Part shown: positions 56,808 through 64,000 of the stretch, piece by piece
Numbering within the stretch: the stretch's first letter is position 1
Layout: every line of letters starts with the position of its first letter
Source of the DNA: Holophagales bacterium
GTDB lineage: Bacteria > Acidobacteriota > Thermoanaerobaculia > UBA5066
DNA: 64,000 nt
Assembly: GCA_016719485.1 (NCBI GenBank)
Contig: JADJZB010000020.1
Span: forward strand, 1-64,000
Direction of reading: 5' to 3'
The notes under the pieces: generated by a model
Told to the model about the DNA's origin: nothing
The model's database searches: none
Seen by the model: the letters and a program-made list of their open reading frames with translations, nothing else
Translations under genes and position numbers: made by a program

Positions 56808-57455
56808 TCAGCCGGTGAGGGCGTCCACGGCCCGTGCGTAAGAGGCGGCGACCTCGGCCTCGCTCGTGCCGGTGACTCCGAGGTCCTCGAGCAGACCGTC
56901 CCCGATGCCGTAGATCCAGCCGTGGACGGAGAGCGACTGGCCGCGCGCCCAGGCGTCCCTCACGACCGTCGTGTTCGTCACGTTCAGCACCTGTTCCACG
57001 ACGTTCAGCTTGCAGAGGCGGTCGTGCTCCCCGGCCTCGGTTCCGCACGGGGCGAGGCGCGCGCGGTGCTTGTCGCGCACGTCGCTGACGTGGCGCAGCC
57101 AGTTGTCCACGAGCCCGTGCCGGTCGCCCCGGAGCGCCGCGAGGACGCCCCCGCAATCGTAGTGGCCGCAGACGATGACGTGCGAGACCCGCAGGACCGC
57201 GACGGCGAAGTGAAGGGTCGAGAGGGCGTTGAGATCGCTGTGGACGAAGACGTTCGCCACGTTGCGGTGGACGAACATCTCGCCCGGCATGAGACCGACG
57301 ATCTGGTTCGCCGGAACGCGGCTGTCCGAGCAACCGATCCAGAGGTAGGACGGTGCCTGCTGGCGCGACAGGCGGGCGAAGAACCCCGGGTCGGTCCGGA
57401 GCACCTCGGCCGCCCAGGCCCGATTCTTCTCGAAGAGGTGGAGGAGGTGCTTCAT
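56808..57455 (-). CDS. can: beta-class carbonic anhydrase
   Basis: Interconverts CO2 and bicarbonate. 215 residues. Zinc ligands Cys42, His98 and Cys101 (IGCSDSRVPAN; CGHYDCGGV) and the Asp44-Arg46 dyad occupy the same positions as in E. coli Can. VHRNVANVF and LHFAVAVLRVSHV complete the family pattern. The bicarbonate could feed carboxylation or pH control. Confidence 0.95.
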   Translation of the reverse strand: MKHLLHLFEKNRAWAAEVLRTDPGFFARLSRQQAPSYLWIGCSDSRVPANQIVGLMPGEMFVHRNVANVFVHSDLNALSTLHFAVAVLRVSHVIVCGHYDCGGVLAALRGDRHGLVDNWLRHVSDVRDKHRARLAPCGTEAGEHDRLCKLNVVEQVLNVTNTTVVRDAWARGQSLSVHGWIYGIGDGLLEDLGVTGTSEAEVAASYARAVDALTG

Positions 57456-57497
57456 CGTTCTCCCGGCCCCCGCTCCGAGCTCAGTTCCACCGAGCGG

Positions 57498-57944
57498 TCA
57501 TTGCACGAGCGGCGGGAATTCCCAGCCCGGGGCGAGGACGTCCGGCTTTTTCGGGGGAATGCCGAGCACGGCGAGGAGCGTCCGCGCGACGGTGTTGCTG
57601 TTCGGCCCCGTCGGCCGGTAGCCGACACCCATGAAGGTGATGGTCCGGCAGGCGGCCACCATCTTCTCGAAGCTCACTTCCTGGTACCCGGTGGCCGCCG
57701 TGACGGACCTGGCCAGGGGGCTGTAGTCGATCGAACCGTGTATGTAGAGACCCCAGAGACAGTGGATCGCCTTGAAGCCCATCGAGTCCTCGTGGAGAGG
57801 GCCGAGCTTCGGGTTCCCGGGGCCTCCCCGGAGAAAGATCTCCGCGCCGTCCGCTCTCTTCCAGACGATGAAGAGGTGATGGGCGCCGGCGACCTCCGCG
57901 GCGCCTTTGATGGGTACCGCGCGGACGTCGATGCGAGTCTCCAT
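57498..57944 (-). CDS. hypothetical protein with PNSN motif
   Basis: 148 residues, ATG with AAAAGGAG. HHLFIVWKRADGAEIFLRGGPG (shown in part as HHLFIVW and FLRGGPG) near the N-terminus and YRPTGPNSNTVARTLLAVLGI near the C-terminus are the best-defined blocks; a histidine early and a PNSN loop late recall cysteine/serine-hydrolase-like folds, but no nucleophile is clear. No signal peptide. Function not assigned. Confidence 0.65.
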   Translation of the reverse strand: METRIDVRAVPIKGAAEVAGAHHLFIVWKRADGAEIFLRGGPGNPKLGPLHEDSMGFKAIHCLWGLYIHGSIDYSPLARSVTAATGYQEVSFEKMVAACRTITFMGVGYRPTGPNSNTVARTLLAVLGIPPKKPDVLAPGWEFPPLVQ

Positions 57945-58014
57945 GGTCGGTACTCCTTTTCGTGCGAGGTCTACCACGTCCGAAGCCGGCGGGCAGTGTC
58001 TCCCGTCACCGCCT

Positions 58015-58464
58015 TCAGAGGGACGCGGCGTCCTCGCAGATCGACTTGAGGGTCGCGAGCGCCTTCGGCCAGGTCTCGTTCATGAACGCCTCGAAGTCGG
58101 GGGGCATCTGCACCTCGACCGTCAGCTCGGTCGCTCCGTTCGTCTCTGCGAAGGCGTAGTTCTCGAACGAGGTCGCCCAGGCCGTGGCCGCCTCGCTCGT
58201 CGTGTCTTCGACCCCGTTCTTGACGATCCCGAGGTGCCGGATCGAGACGAACTCGGGGGGGCGACTTTCCGCGATGACGGACGACATCCCCTCCCCGTTC
58301 GACGCGAGAAACCGGATCCGGTCGCCCGTGTTCCACGAGCCCTCGTCGTACGAGCCCTCGCAGAACGGCGCGGTCCAGGCCCTGTAGGTGTCCGGGCCGA
58401 GCATCGCGGCCCAGACGGCCTCGCGCGGGGCGTGGATGGTGGTCGCGTAGCGAAGGGTCTTCAT
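58015..58464 (-). CDS. SRPBCC/AHSA1-family protein
   Basis: 149 residues with the START-like ligand-binding fold: MKTLRYATTIHAPREAVWAAML, YRAWTAPFCEGSYDEGSW, GDRIRFLASNGEGM and the long C-terminal helix MNETWPKALATLKSICEDA. Typically binds hydrophobic ligands or helps chaperones. ATG 58464 with GAAGGAGG; the longer reading to 58986 has no family support. Confidence 0.88.
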   Translation of the reverse strand: MKTLRYATTIHAPREAVWAAMLGPDTYRAWTAPFCEGSYDEGSWNTGDRIRFLASNGEGMSSVIAESRPPEFVSIRHLGIVKNGVEDTTSEAATAWATSFENYAFAETNGATELTVEVQMPPDFEAFMNETWPKALATLKSICEDAASL

Positions 58465-58633
58465 GGGCGCCTCCTTCGTCGGGGTCGGCCTCGGTACGTC
58501 CCGTCCGCTTCCTGTGCTTCCATTCATACCACGGCGCAGCGGGAAGGGGCCTCTCCGCGGGGTCTCGTCTTGACGCTCCCCTCGACGCAGCGCTACCGTT
58601 CGAACGCCTCGGACTCGATCCTCGGCTGGGGAG

Positions 58634-59452
58634 ATGCGTATGCGCTGCTCACCTCGCGGATTCCGTTTCGTCGTGCTCGTCGCGGCGTCCCTTCTGCTCC
58701 CGGCCGGGAGCGCTCTCGCGCAGGTCCCAGCGTGCACGCCGCCGCCCCCGGGAATGGTGGCGTGGTGGCCGGGCGACGGGAACGCGAGCGACATCGCGGG
58801 GGTGCACCACGGCTCGGTCGTCGGAGGCGTGACGTACGCCGCAGGCAGGGTCGGCCAGGCTTTCCGCCTCGACGGCTCGACCGGCTGGGTGCAGGTGCCG
58901 GACTCGGCGGCGCTCTCCGTAACGGGCCAGATCACGATCGACGCCTGGATCAACCCGGCCACCACGGGGGGGCGCGTCGTCGACAAGATTACGGCCGGGG
59001 GAGCGGACGGCTACCTCCTCGACACGCACGGCGGCGTCGTCCGGCTGATCGTCGACGGACAATCGGTGAGCGGGGCGACGACCCTGCCGACCGGGGCCTG
59101 GTCGCACGTCGCGGGCGTTTACGACGGCGCCGAGATGCGCGTCTACCTCAACGGAACGCTGGACGGCTCGCTCGGCACGACCGTGGCGATTCCCGTGAAC
59201 GCGCTTTCCGTCCGGATCGGCGCCGCGTCCGACGGAGGAAGCCTGTTCAACGGGCTGATCGACGAGGTCGAGGTCTTCGGCCGGGCGCTGTCGCAGCCCG
59301 AGATCCAGGCGATCGTGGCCGCGGGGAGCGCGGGGAAGTGCAAGCAGGCCGCCACCGCGGAGGTTCCGGCCGTGTCGATTCGGGGTCTCTCGGCCCTCGC
59401 CCTCCTGCTCGCGGCAGGCGCGCTCCGGGTCCTGCGGCTCCATCCGGTCTGA
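58634..59452 (+). CDS. LamG/concanavalin-like surface protein with CTERM-type sorting tail
   Basis: 272 residues. Signal peptide (VVLVAASLLLPAGSALAQ), one LamG-like jelly-roll domain (about 40-235: GMVAWWPGDGNASDIAG, GSTGWVQVPDSAALS, ITIDAWINP, WSHVAGVYDGAEMRVYLNG) and a C-terminal tripartite end VPAVSIRGLSALALLLAAGALRVLR. Short motif, hydrophobic span and arginine cluster resemble IPTL/PEP-CTERM-like tails removed by exosortases. A substrate-binding or adhesion role is likely. Confidence 0.82.
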   Translation: MRMRCSPRGFRFVVLVAASLLLPAGSALAQVPACTPPPPGMVAWWPGDGNASDIAGVHHGSVVGGVTYAAGRVGQAFRLDGSTGWVQVPDSAALSVTGQITIDAWINPATTGGRVVDKITAGGADGYLLDTHGGVVRLIVDGQSVSGATTLPTGAWSHVAGVYDGAEMRVYLNGTLDGSLGTTVAIPVNALSVRIGAASDGGSLFNGLIDEVEVFGRALSQPEIQAIVAAGSAGKCKQAATAEVPAVSIRGLSALALLLAAGALRVLRLHPV

Positions 59453-59479
59453 GTTCCGGCCCGGACACCGACCCTCGCT

Positions 59480-61216
59480 CTACGCGAACGGGGAGACGTG
59501 GCGGAAAAGGGCCACGTCCACGAGCCCCTTGTCCGTCAGCTTCAGCTCGGGGATGACGGGGAGGGCGAGGAAGGCCAGGGTCATGAAGGGGTGGTCGACC
59601 GAGGTGCCGAGGGCGCGGGCCGCCTCGTTGGCTCCGCGTTCGGCGAGGTCGACGTCTTCCATGCGCGCGTTCGACATGAGTCCCGCCACGGGGAGGGCGA
59701 CCTCGGCGAGGACCTGGGCGCCGTCCGCGACGACGATGCCGCCGCCGATCTCGGCGGCGCGGCGGACCGCGGTCTCCATGGAGGTGTCGTCGCAGCCGCA
59801 GACGACGACGTTGTGCGAGTCGTGGGCGACCGAGGAGGCGATGGCGCCGCGGGCGAGGCCGAAGCCGCGCGCGAAGGAGACGCCGACGTTGCCGGTGCCG
59901 CGGTGCCGCTCGACGACGGCGAGCTTGGCGAGGTCGCGCGATGGGTCGGCGGCGGCGGCGCCGTCGACGGCGCGGGCCTCGGCGGTCGCGGAGCCGGTGG
60001 CGAGGGAACCGGGGTGGACCTCGATGACCCGGACGTGCGCACCGGGGGCCGCAGCGAGGCGCAGGCGCGTGGCGTCGAAGCCGTCGAGCCGGAACGAGGG
60101 TCCCTCGGAGATGCCGCGGGAGGGAACGTCGACGAGGAGCTCGCCGCCCTGCGCGACGCGCCTCCCGCCGAGGACGACGAGGTCGGGCCTGACGTCCTCG
60201 AGCGCGGCGAACGTGACGAGGTCGGCGCGGAAGCCGGGGGCGATGGCCCCCCGGTCGCGGAATCCGTAGTGCCGCGCGCACGACCACGACGCGAGCCGGA
60301 ACGCGAGGACCGGGTCGAGGCCCATCGCGATGGCGCGGCGGACGTGGTGGTCGACGTGGCCGTGGGTGAGGAGGTCCCAGGGGTGGCGGTCGTCGGTGGC
60401 GAAGGCGAAGCGCTCGGAGTTCGTCGCGTTGACGAGCGGGAGCAGGTCGTCGAGGTTCTTGGCGGCGGTCCCCTCGCGGATCCAGATCGACATGCCGCGC
60501 CGCACCTTCTCGGTCGCCTCGTCGCGGCCGAGGCACTCGTGGTCGGTCCGGATCCCCGCGCCGACGTAGGCGTTGAGGTCGAGGCCGGTCAGGAGCGGCG
60601 AGTGGCCGTCGATGGGGAGCCCGCGGGAGACGGCGTCCTCGATCTTCGCGCGGACGCCGGGGTCGCCGAAGAGGAATCCGGGAACGTTCATCATCTCGGC
60701 GAGCCCGAGGACGTTCTTTCGCCCGTAGAAGGGGGCGAGGTCCTCCGCACCGAGGGTCGCCCCGGCCGTCTCGAGGTGCGTCGCCGGGACGCACGAGGGG
60801 AGCATGACGTGGATCTCGACGGGGAGGTCCGCCGCGGAGCTCAGGAACGCCTCGAGCCCCTCGGCGCCTCTCACGTTCGCGATCTCGTGCGGGTCGGTGA
60901 CGACGGCGGCCGTGCCGTGCGCCGCGGCGAGGCGCGCGAAGACGGGGGGAGTCGTCATCGTCGACTCGATGTGGATGTGGGCGTCCCAGAAGGCCGGCGC
61001 GAGGAAAGCGCCCTTCAGGTCGATCTCGTCCTCGGGACGGGCCGCGCGGTAGGGGCCGAAGCCGAGGATCCGGTCGCCGGCGACGCCCACCGTCTCCTCG
61101 TGGATCTCGCCCGTCAGAACGTTGACGACCCGGGCGTTCCGGAAGACGAGGTCGGCGGGTACGGTGCCGCGGGCGGCATCGACGAACGCGGAGAGGGGGA
61201 GCTTTCCAGAGGGCAT
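59480..61216 (-). CDS. ade: adenine deaminase
   Basis: Converts adenine to hypoxanthine and ammonia. 578 residues, full length. Amidohydrolase metal site WDAHIHIESTMTTPP, VVTDPHEIANVRG, IDGHSPLLTG, AYVGAGIRTDHECLGRDEA (part), FATDDRHPWDLL and the C-terminal domain with SSVAHDSHNVVVCGCDD and GLMSNARMEDVDL all match Ade. The start ATG 61216 is at the usual place. Free-standing gene, converging with the LamG gene. Confidence 0.95.
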   Translation of the reverse strand: MPSGKLPLSAFVDAARGTVPADLVFRNARVVNVLTGEIHEETVGVAGDRILGFGPYRAARPEDEIDLKGAFLAPAFWDAHIHIESTMTTPPVFARLAAAHGTAAVVTDPHEIANVRGAEGLEAFLSSAADLPVEIHVMLPSCVPATHLETAGATLGAEDLAPFYGRKNVLGLAEMMNVPGFLFGDPGVRAKIEDAVSRGLPIDGHSPLLTGLDLNAYVGAGIRTDHECLGRDEATEKVRRGMSIWIREGTAAKNLDDLLPLVNATNSERFAFATDDRHPWDLLTHGHVDHHVRRAIAMGLDPVLAFRLASWSCARHYGFRDRGAIAPGFRADLVTFAALEDVRPDLVVLGGRRVAQGGELLVDVPSRGISEGPSFRLDGFDATRLRLAAAPGAHVRVIEVHPGSLATGSATAEARAVDGAAAADPSRDLAKLAVVERHRGTGNVGVSFARGFGLARGAIASSVAHDSHNVVVCGCDDTSMETAVRRAAEIGGGIVVADGAQVLAEVALPVAGLMSNARMEDVDLAERGANEAARALGTSVDHPFMTLAFLALPVIPELKLTDKGLVDVALFRHVSPFA

Positions 61217-61346
61217 GGGAGCCTCCGACCCCTAGCCTAGACCGGGACGGGGCCGGAGGCGAATTGCCGGGTCGCATCGCGGGGAAGGCCGGACACTCGG
61301 AAGGTGATTCGCATAGGATCGGCACACATCTGAAGGAGGTTTCCCC

Positions 61347-62147
61347 ATGTCCGAGCGCACGGAACTGCTGCCGGGTTCTTTCTGCTGGCCCGAGCTGGCC
61401 ACCCCCGACTCCGCGAAGGCGAAGGCGTTTTATGCCGGTATCTTCGGCTGGACTGCCGTCGACGCCCCCTCGTCCGGCGGGACCTACACGTTCCTCCGGC
61501 TGCGCGGCCTCGACGTCGCGGCGTGCCGGACGCTGAGCGACCACGAGAAGGCCCAGGGGATCCCCTCGTACTTCATGACGTACATCTCGACAGCCTCGAC
61601 GGATACGTCGGCCGCGAAGGCGGCCGAGCTCGGCGGAAAGGTCCTCTTCGGGCCGTTCGACGTCGAGGGGATCGGCCGGATGGCCGTCGTCCAGGACCCG
61701 GGCGGCGTCGTCTTCGCGCTCTGGGAGGCGCGGGGGCACATCGGGGCGCGCCTCGTCGGCGAGGAGAACACCCTCTGCTGGACCGAGCTCGTCACGAAGG
61801 ACCCCGACGGGGCGAAGGCGTTCTACGGCGGCCTCTTCGGCTGGACCTGGAAGGAGTCGGAGGTCAGCGGTCCCTCCGAGTACCACGAGATTCATCGCGA
61901 CGGACAGGCGATCGGCGGTCTCCTCCCGATGAAGGGGAAGTGGTGGGCCGACGTCCCGCCGCACTGGATGCCCTACATCTTCGTGTCGGACTGCGACGCG
62001 TCCGCCGCGAAGGCCACCGCGCTCGGCGGAGGAGCGGCCGTCCCGCCGATGGACATCCCGCACGTCGGCCGCTTCGCGGTCCTGCGCGACGACCAGGGGG
62101 CGCATTTCTCGGTCATCGCGATGGCGCCGATGCCTGTGACCGCCTGA
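61347..62147 (+). CDS. two-domain VOC family protein
   Basis: 266 residues, two glyoxalase-like modules each about 120 long: FCWPELATPDSAKAKAFYAGIFGW (in parts) and LCWTELVTKDPDGAKAFYGGLFGW. Each has the beta-alpha-beta-beta-beta fold that binds a divalent metal. Such proteins include dioxygenases, isomerases and antibiotic-binding proteins; substrate unknown. ATG with AAGGAGG. Confidence 0.88.
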   Translation: MSERTELLPGSFCWPELATPDSAKAKAFYAGIFGWTAVDAPSSGGTYTFLRLRGLDVAACRTLSDHEKAQGIPSYFMTYISTASTDTSAAKAAELGGKVLFGPFDVEGIGRMAVVQDPGGVVFALWEARGHIGARLVGEENTLCWTELVTKDPDGAKAFYGGLFGWTWKESEVSGPSEYHEIHRDGQAIGGLLPMKGKWWADVPPHWMPYIFVSDCDASAAKATALGGGAAVPPMDIPHVGRFAVLRDDQGAHFSVIAMAPMPVTA

Positions 62148-62158
62148 GTTGACGGGAA

Positions 62159-62189
62159 GGAGGGGGACGGCGCTCCACCGTCCCCCTCC
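62159..62189 (+). terminator. hairpin after the VOC gene
   Basis: Perfect 12-base-pair stem GGAGGGGGACGG/CCGTCCCCCTCC with a seven-base loop, 12 bases beyond the VOC stop. It separates VOC from threonine aldolase; no T-run. Confidence 0.55.
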
Positions 62190-62237
62190 GCCGCCTCCAC
62201 GCGCCGGTGCTACCGTCCCCCCCCGGAGGAGACACGG

Positions 62238-63281
62238 ATGCGGGAGATCGACCTGAGGAGCGACACGGTGACGCGGCCGTCGGCCGCGATGCGGGTGGCG
62301 ATGGCCGAGGCGGTGGTCGGCGACGACGTCTTCGGCGACGATCCGACGGTCCGGGAGCTGGAGGAGGTCGCGGCGGAGCTGCTCGGGAAGGCCGCGGGGC
62401 TCTTCGTTCCGTCGGGAACGATGTCGAACCAGGCGGCGCTCCTGGCGTGGACGGAGAGGGGCGACGAGGTCTTCCTCCACGAGCGGAGCCACATCCTCCT
62501 CTACGAGCGCGCGGGCGCCGCGGTCATCGGGTCGCTCCAGACGCACACCTTCGCCTCCGAGGACGGAATGCTCGACCCGGAGACGATGGAGGAGTTCGTC
62601 CACACGGGGGAGGACCCGCACAACGCGCCCACGCGCGTCGTCGCCCTCGAGAACACGCACAACCACTGCGGCGGCCGCGTCCTCGACCCGGCGGGAATCC
62701 TCGCGGTGCGCCTCTTCTGCGACCGGCACGGCCTCGCCCTCCACCTCGACGGTGCGCGGGTCGCGAACGCCGCGGTCGCGAGCGTCCGGTCGCTCGCCGA
62801 GCTGGCCGCGCCGTTCGACTCGGTGAGCCTCTGCCTCTCGAAGGGCCTCGGCGCGCCGGTCGGGTCGGTCCTCGCCGGGCCGGCGGAGTTCGTGAAGCGG
62901 GCCCGCCGCGCGCGGAAGATGCTCGGCGGCGGGATGCGCCAGGCAGGGATCCTCGCGGCGGCGGGGCTTTTCGCGCTCCGCAACAACGTCTCCCGCCTCG
63001 CCGAGGACCACCGCCGCGCCCGGGCGCTCGCGGAGCGGCTCGCGACGGTGCCCGGTCTCGCGGTCGAGCTTCGGACGGTGGAGACGAACATGGTCTTCGT
63101 CTCCACGCGGCCCTCGGGCCGCCGCGCCGCCGAGGTCGCGAAGCTCTTCTCCGAGGCGGGCGCTCTCTGCCTCGCCGAGTCGCCCTGGAGGATCCGGTTC
63201 GTCACGCACCTCGACGTCGACGACGCGGACGTGGCGGAAGCGGGCGAGACCGTCGCGCGGGCGATGGCCACCCTCGTGTGA
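62238..63281 (+). CDS. ltaE: low-specificity L-threonine aldolase
   Basis: PLP enzyme splitting threonine or allo-threonine into glycine and acetaldehyde, which could supply glycine to the cleavage system encoded elsewhere in the window. 347 residues. IDLRSDTVTRPSAAMR, GDDVFGDDPTV, FVPSGTMSNQAAL, ENTHNHCGGRVL, HLDGARVANAAVA and PLP lysine 202 in CLSKGLGAPVGS are conserved. ATG with GGAGGAGACACGG. Confidence 0.95.
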   Translation: MREIDLRSDTVTRPSAAMRVAMAEAVVGDDVFGDDPTVRELEEVAAELLGKAAGLFVPSGTMSNQAALLAWTERGDEVFLHERSHILLYERAGAAVIGSLQTHTFASEDGMLDPETMEEFVHTGEDPHNAPTRVVALENTHNHCGGRVLDPAGILAVRLFCDRHGLALHLDGARVANAAVASVRSLAELAAPFDSVSLCLSKGLGAPVGSVLAGPAEFVKRARRARKMLGGGMRQAGILAAAGLFALRNNVSRLAEDHRRARALAERLATVPGLAVELRTVETNMVFVSTRPSGRRAAEVAKLFSEAGALCLAESPWRIRFVTHLDVDDADVAEAGETVARAMATLV

Positions 63282-63286
63282 CGCGG

Positions 63287-63311
63287 GGCCGGCCGCTCGC
63301 GTGAGCCGGCC
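63287..63311. terminator. candidate bidirectional terminator
   Basis: GGCCGGC/GCCGGCC stem with an 11-base loop in the gap between the convergent aldolase and iminopeptidase genes. No T-run on either strand. Confidence 0.35.
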
Positions 63312-63313
63312 GG

Positions 63314-64000
63314 CTAGAACGCCCCGGAGTCGACGTCCCGAAGGAACCGGATCAGCCCCTCGAAGTAGCTCCTCTGGTCGTCGTAGATCGCCAGGTGGCT
63401 GCCGTCGGGGCAGTGGTGGTAGCGGCCGTGGGCGAAGGCCCCGGCCATCCACTCGAGGTGCGCCGGGTCCATCGTGTCGTGCCGGGCGCCGATGACGAGG
63501 GTCGGGACCGTGATCGACGCCAGGTCGGCCGTCCGGTCCCAGGCGACGAGCTTGCCGGAGGCGCCCAGCTCGCTCGGTCCCTGCATCGGCACGTAGACCT
63601 TCGGGTTCAGGTGACGGAACGCCCGGTTCACCGGCTCGGGCCACTCGGCGGCGGGCATCCGCAGGACGTGGTGCTCGTAGTGGTGGGGGACGAGGAGCTC
63701 CATGTAGCGCGGGTGCTCGTGGTTCCCCTCGGCCTCGAGCCGCTGGATCTCCTCGAGCGCCTCCGGGGGCATCGCCGGCATGAGGACGTCCCGCGCGTAG
63801 GCGTTGTAGGCCGGCACGCTCGCCATCATGTTGGACACGACGAGGCCGCGCAGGTGCTGCTGGTGCTTCAGCGCGTACTCGATGGCGAGGATGCCGCCCC
63901 ACGACTGGCCTAGCAGAAAGAAGTCGTCGTGGTCGAGTCCCAGCGCCGTGCGCACCTGCTCCACTTCGTCCACGAACCGGGGGATCTCCCACAGGGCCGG
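63314..64000 (-). CDS. proline iminopeptidase-like alpha/beta hydrolase, partial
   Basis: About 228 C-terminal residues; the gene continues beyond the right edge. The nucleophile motif is GQSWGGILAIEYALKH, characteristic of proline iminopeptidases, with the acid in VIGARHDTMDP and the histidine in CPDGSHLAIYDD. PALWEIPRFVDEVEQVR at the edge also matches the family, and the lid region contains VPHHYEHHVLRMP. It would remove N-terminal proline from peptides. Confidence 0.9.
   Translation of the reverse strand, partial: PALWEIPRFVDEVEQVRTALGLDHDDFFLLGQSWGGILAIEYALKHQQHLRGLVVSNMMASVPAYNAYARDVLMPAMPPEALEEIQRLEAEGNHEHPRYMELLVPHHYEHHVLRMPAAEWPEPVNRAFRHLNPKVYVPMQGPSELGASGKLVAWDRTADLASITVPTLVIGARHDTMDPAHLEWMAGAFAHGRYHHCPDGSHLAIYDDQRSYFEGLIRFLRDVDSGAF

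Noticed and set aside
54441..58049. 1202-codon frame overlapping the aspartic protease and carbonic anhydrase
   Set aside because: Out of frame with both; composition is of GC-rich noise.
59247..63992. 1581-codon minus-strand frame at the right end
   Set aside because: Shadow of adenine deaminase, VOC and threonine aldolase genes, which have full motif sets.

Overview
The window is very GC-rich and densely coded, with no gene-free stretch longer than about 300 bases. Gram-negative markers include a FadL-type outer-membrane protein, several Sec signal peptides, a lipobox protein, a MacAB-like exporter and FadL/lipase coupling. Together with an S9 prolyl oligopeptidase, a PASTA-less Ser/Thr kinase, a four-gene glycine cleavage operon with split GcvP, a DUF4301 protein and a multiheme cytochrome c, they suggest an environmental bacterium such as an Acidobacteriota (Thermoanaerobaculia-like) member. 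This is inference; Myxococcota or a related phylum cannot be excluded. I see no prophage, IS element, CRISPR array or replication origin.

Layout. 1-3.3 kb: a damaged DmsABC-type molybdoenzyme operon with at least eight frameshifts in the catalytic subunit and a deletion fusing the iron-sulfur subunit to the anchor. 3.4-6.5 kb: an exported unknown protein, a small membrane protein and an AmpG-like transporter. 6.5-11 kb: a tripartite MacAB-like exporter operon (ATPase, two permeases, adaptor). 11-13.9 kb: a copper-type P1B ATPase facing a CorE-like ECF sigma factor whose tail is rich in cysteine. 14-19 kb: an acetyl-CoA synthetase-like ligase, then a coupled trio of unknown helical protein, SPFH/SHOCT protein and zinc-ribbon protein. 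19-25 kb: an S9 peptidase, an acyltransferase, and RfbA translationally coupled to DUF4301. 25-29 kb: an exported unknown coupled to a GAF/HD-GYP phosphodiesterase, an M23 peptidase and EF-P. 29-32 kb: a fadL-GDSL lipase operon. 32-36.7 kb: gcvT-gcvH-gcvPA-gcvPB. 36.8-42 kb: a cNMP-binding protein, a DUF2279 protein, a Ser/Thr kinase and small proteins. 42-45 kb: a beta-CASP nuclease, a YihY-family protein and tRNA-Ala(CGC). 45-50 kb: a nine-heme cytochrome, DUF1697, VIT1-like and DASS transporters. 50-58.5 kb: glutaminase, DinB, lipoprotein, YhhN, GNAT, a TrmB regulator coupled to a tandem aspartic protease, carbonic anhydrase and an SRPBCC protein. 58.6-64 kb: a LamG surface protein, adenine deaminase, a VOC protein, threonine aldolase and a partial proline iminopeptidase.

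Working together: the fadL/lipase operon and the acyl-CoA synthetase-like gene share an identical 12-base hairpin-like motif upstream, a possible common operator for acid uptake and activation. The sigma factor probably controls the adjacent copper ATPase. Translational coupling (GTGA, ATGA or TGATG overlaps) marks functional pairs whose second member is unknown: RfbA/DUF4301, HD-GYP/exported protein, TrmB/aspartic protease and SPFH/zinc ribbon.

Caveat: besides the dms operon, six otherwise intact genes carry isolated one-base frame changes, several beside short homopolymers. Sequencing error is as likely as true mutation. Those genes are annotated across the shift and flagged.
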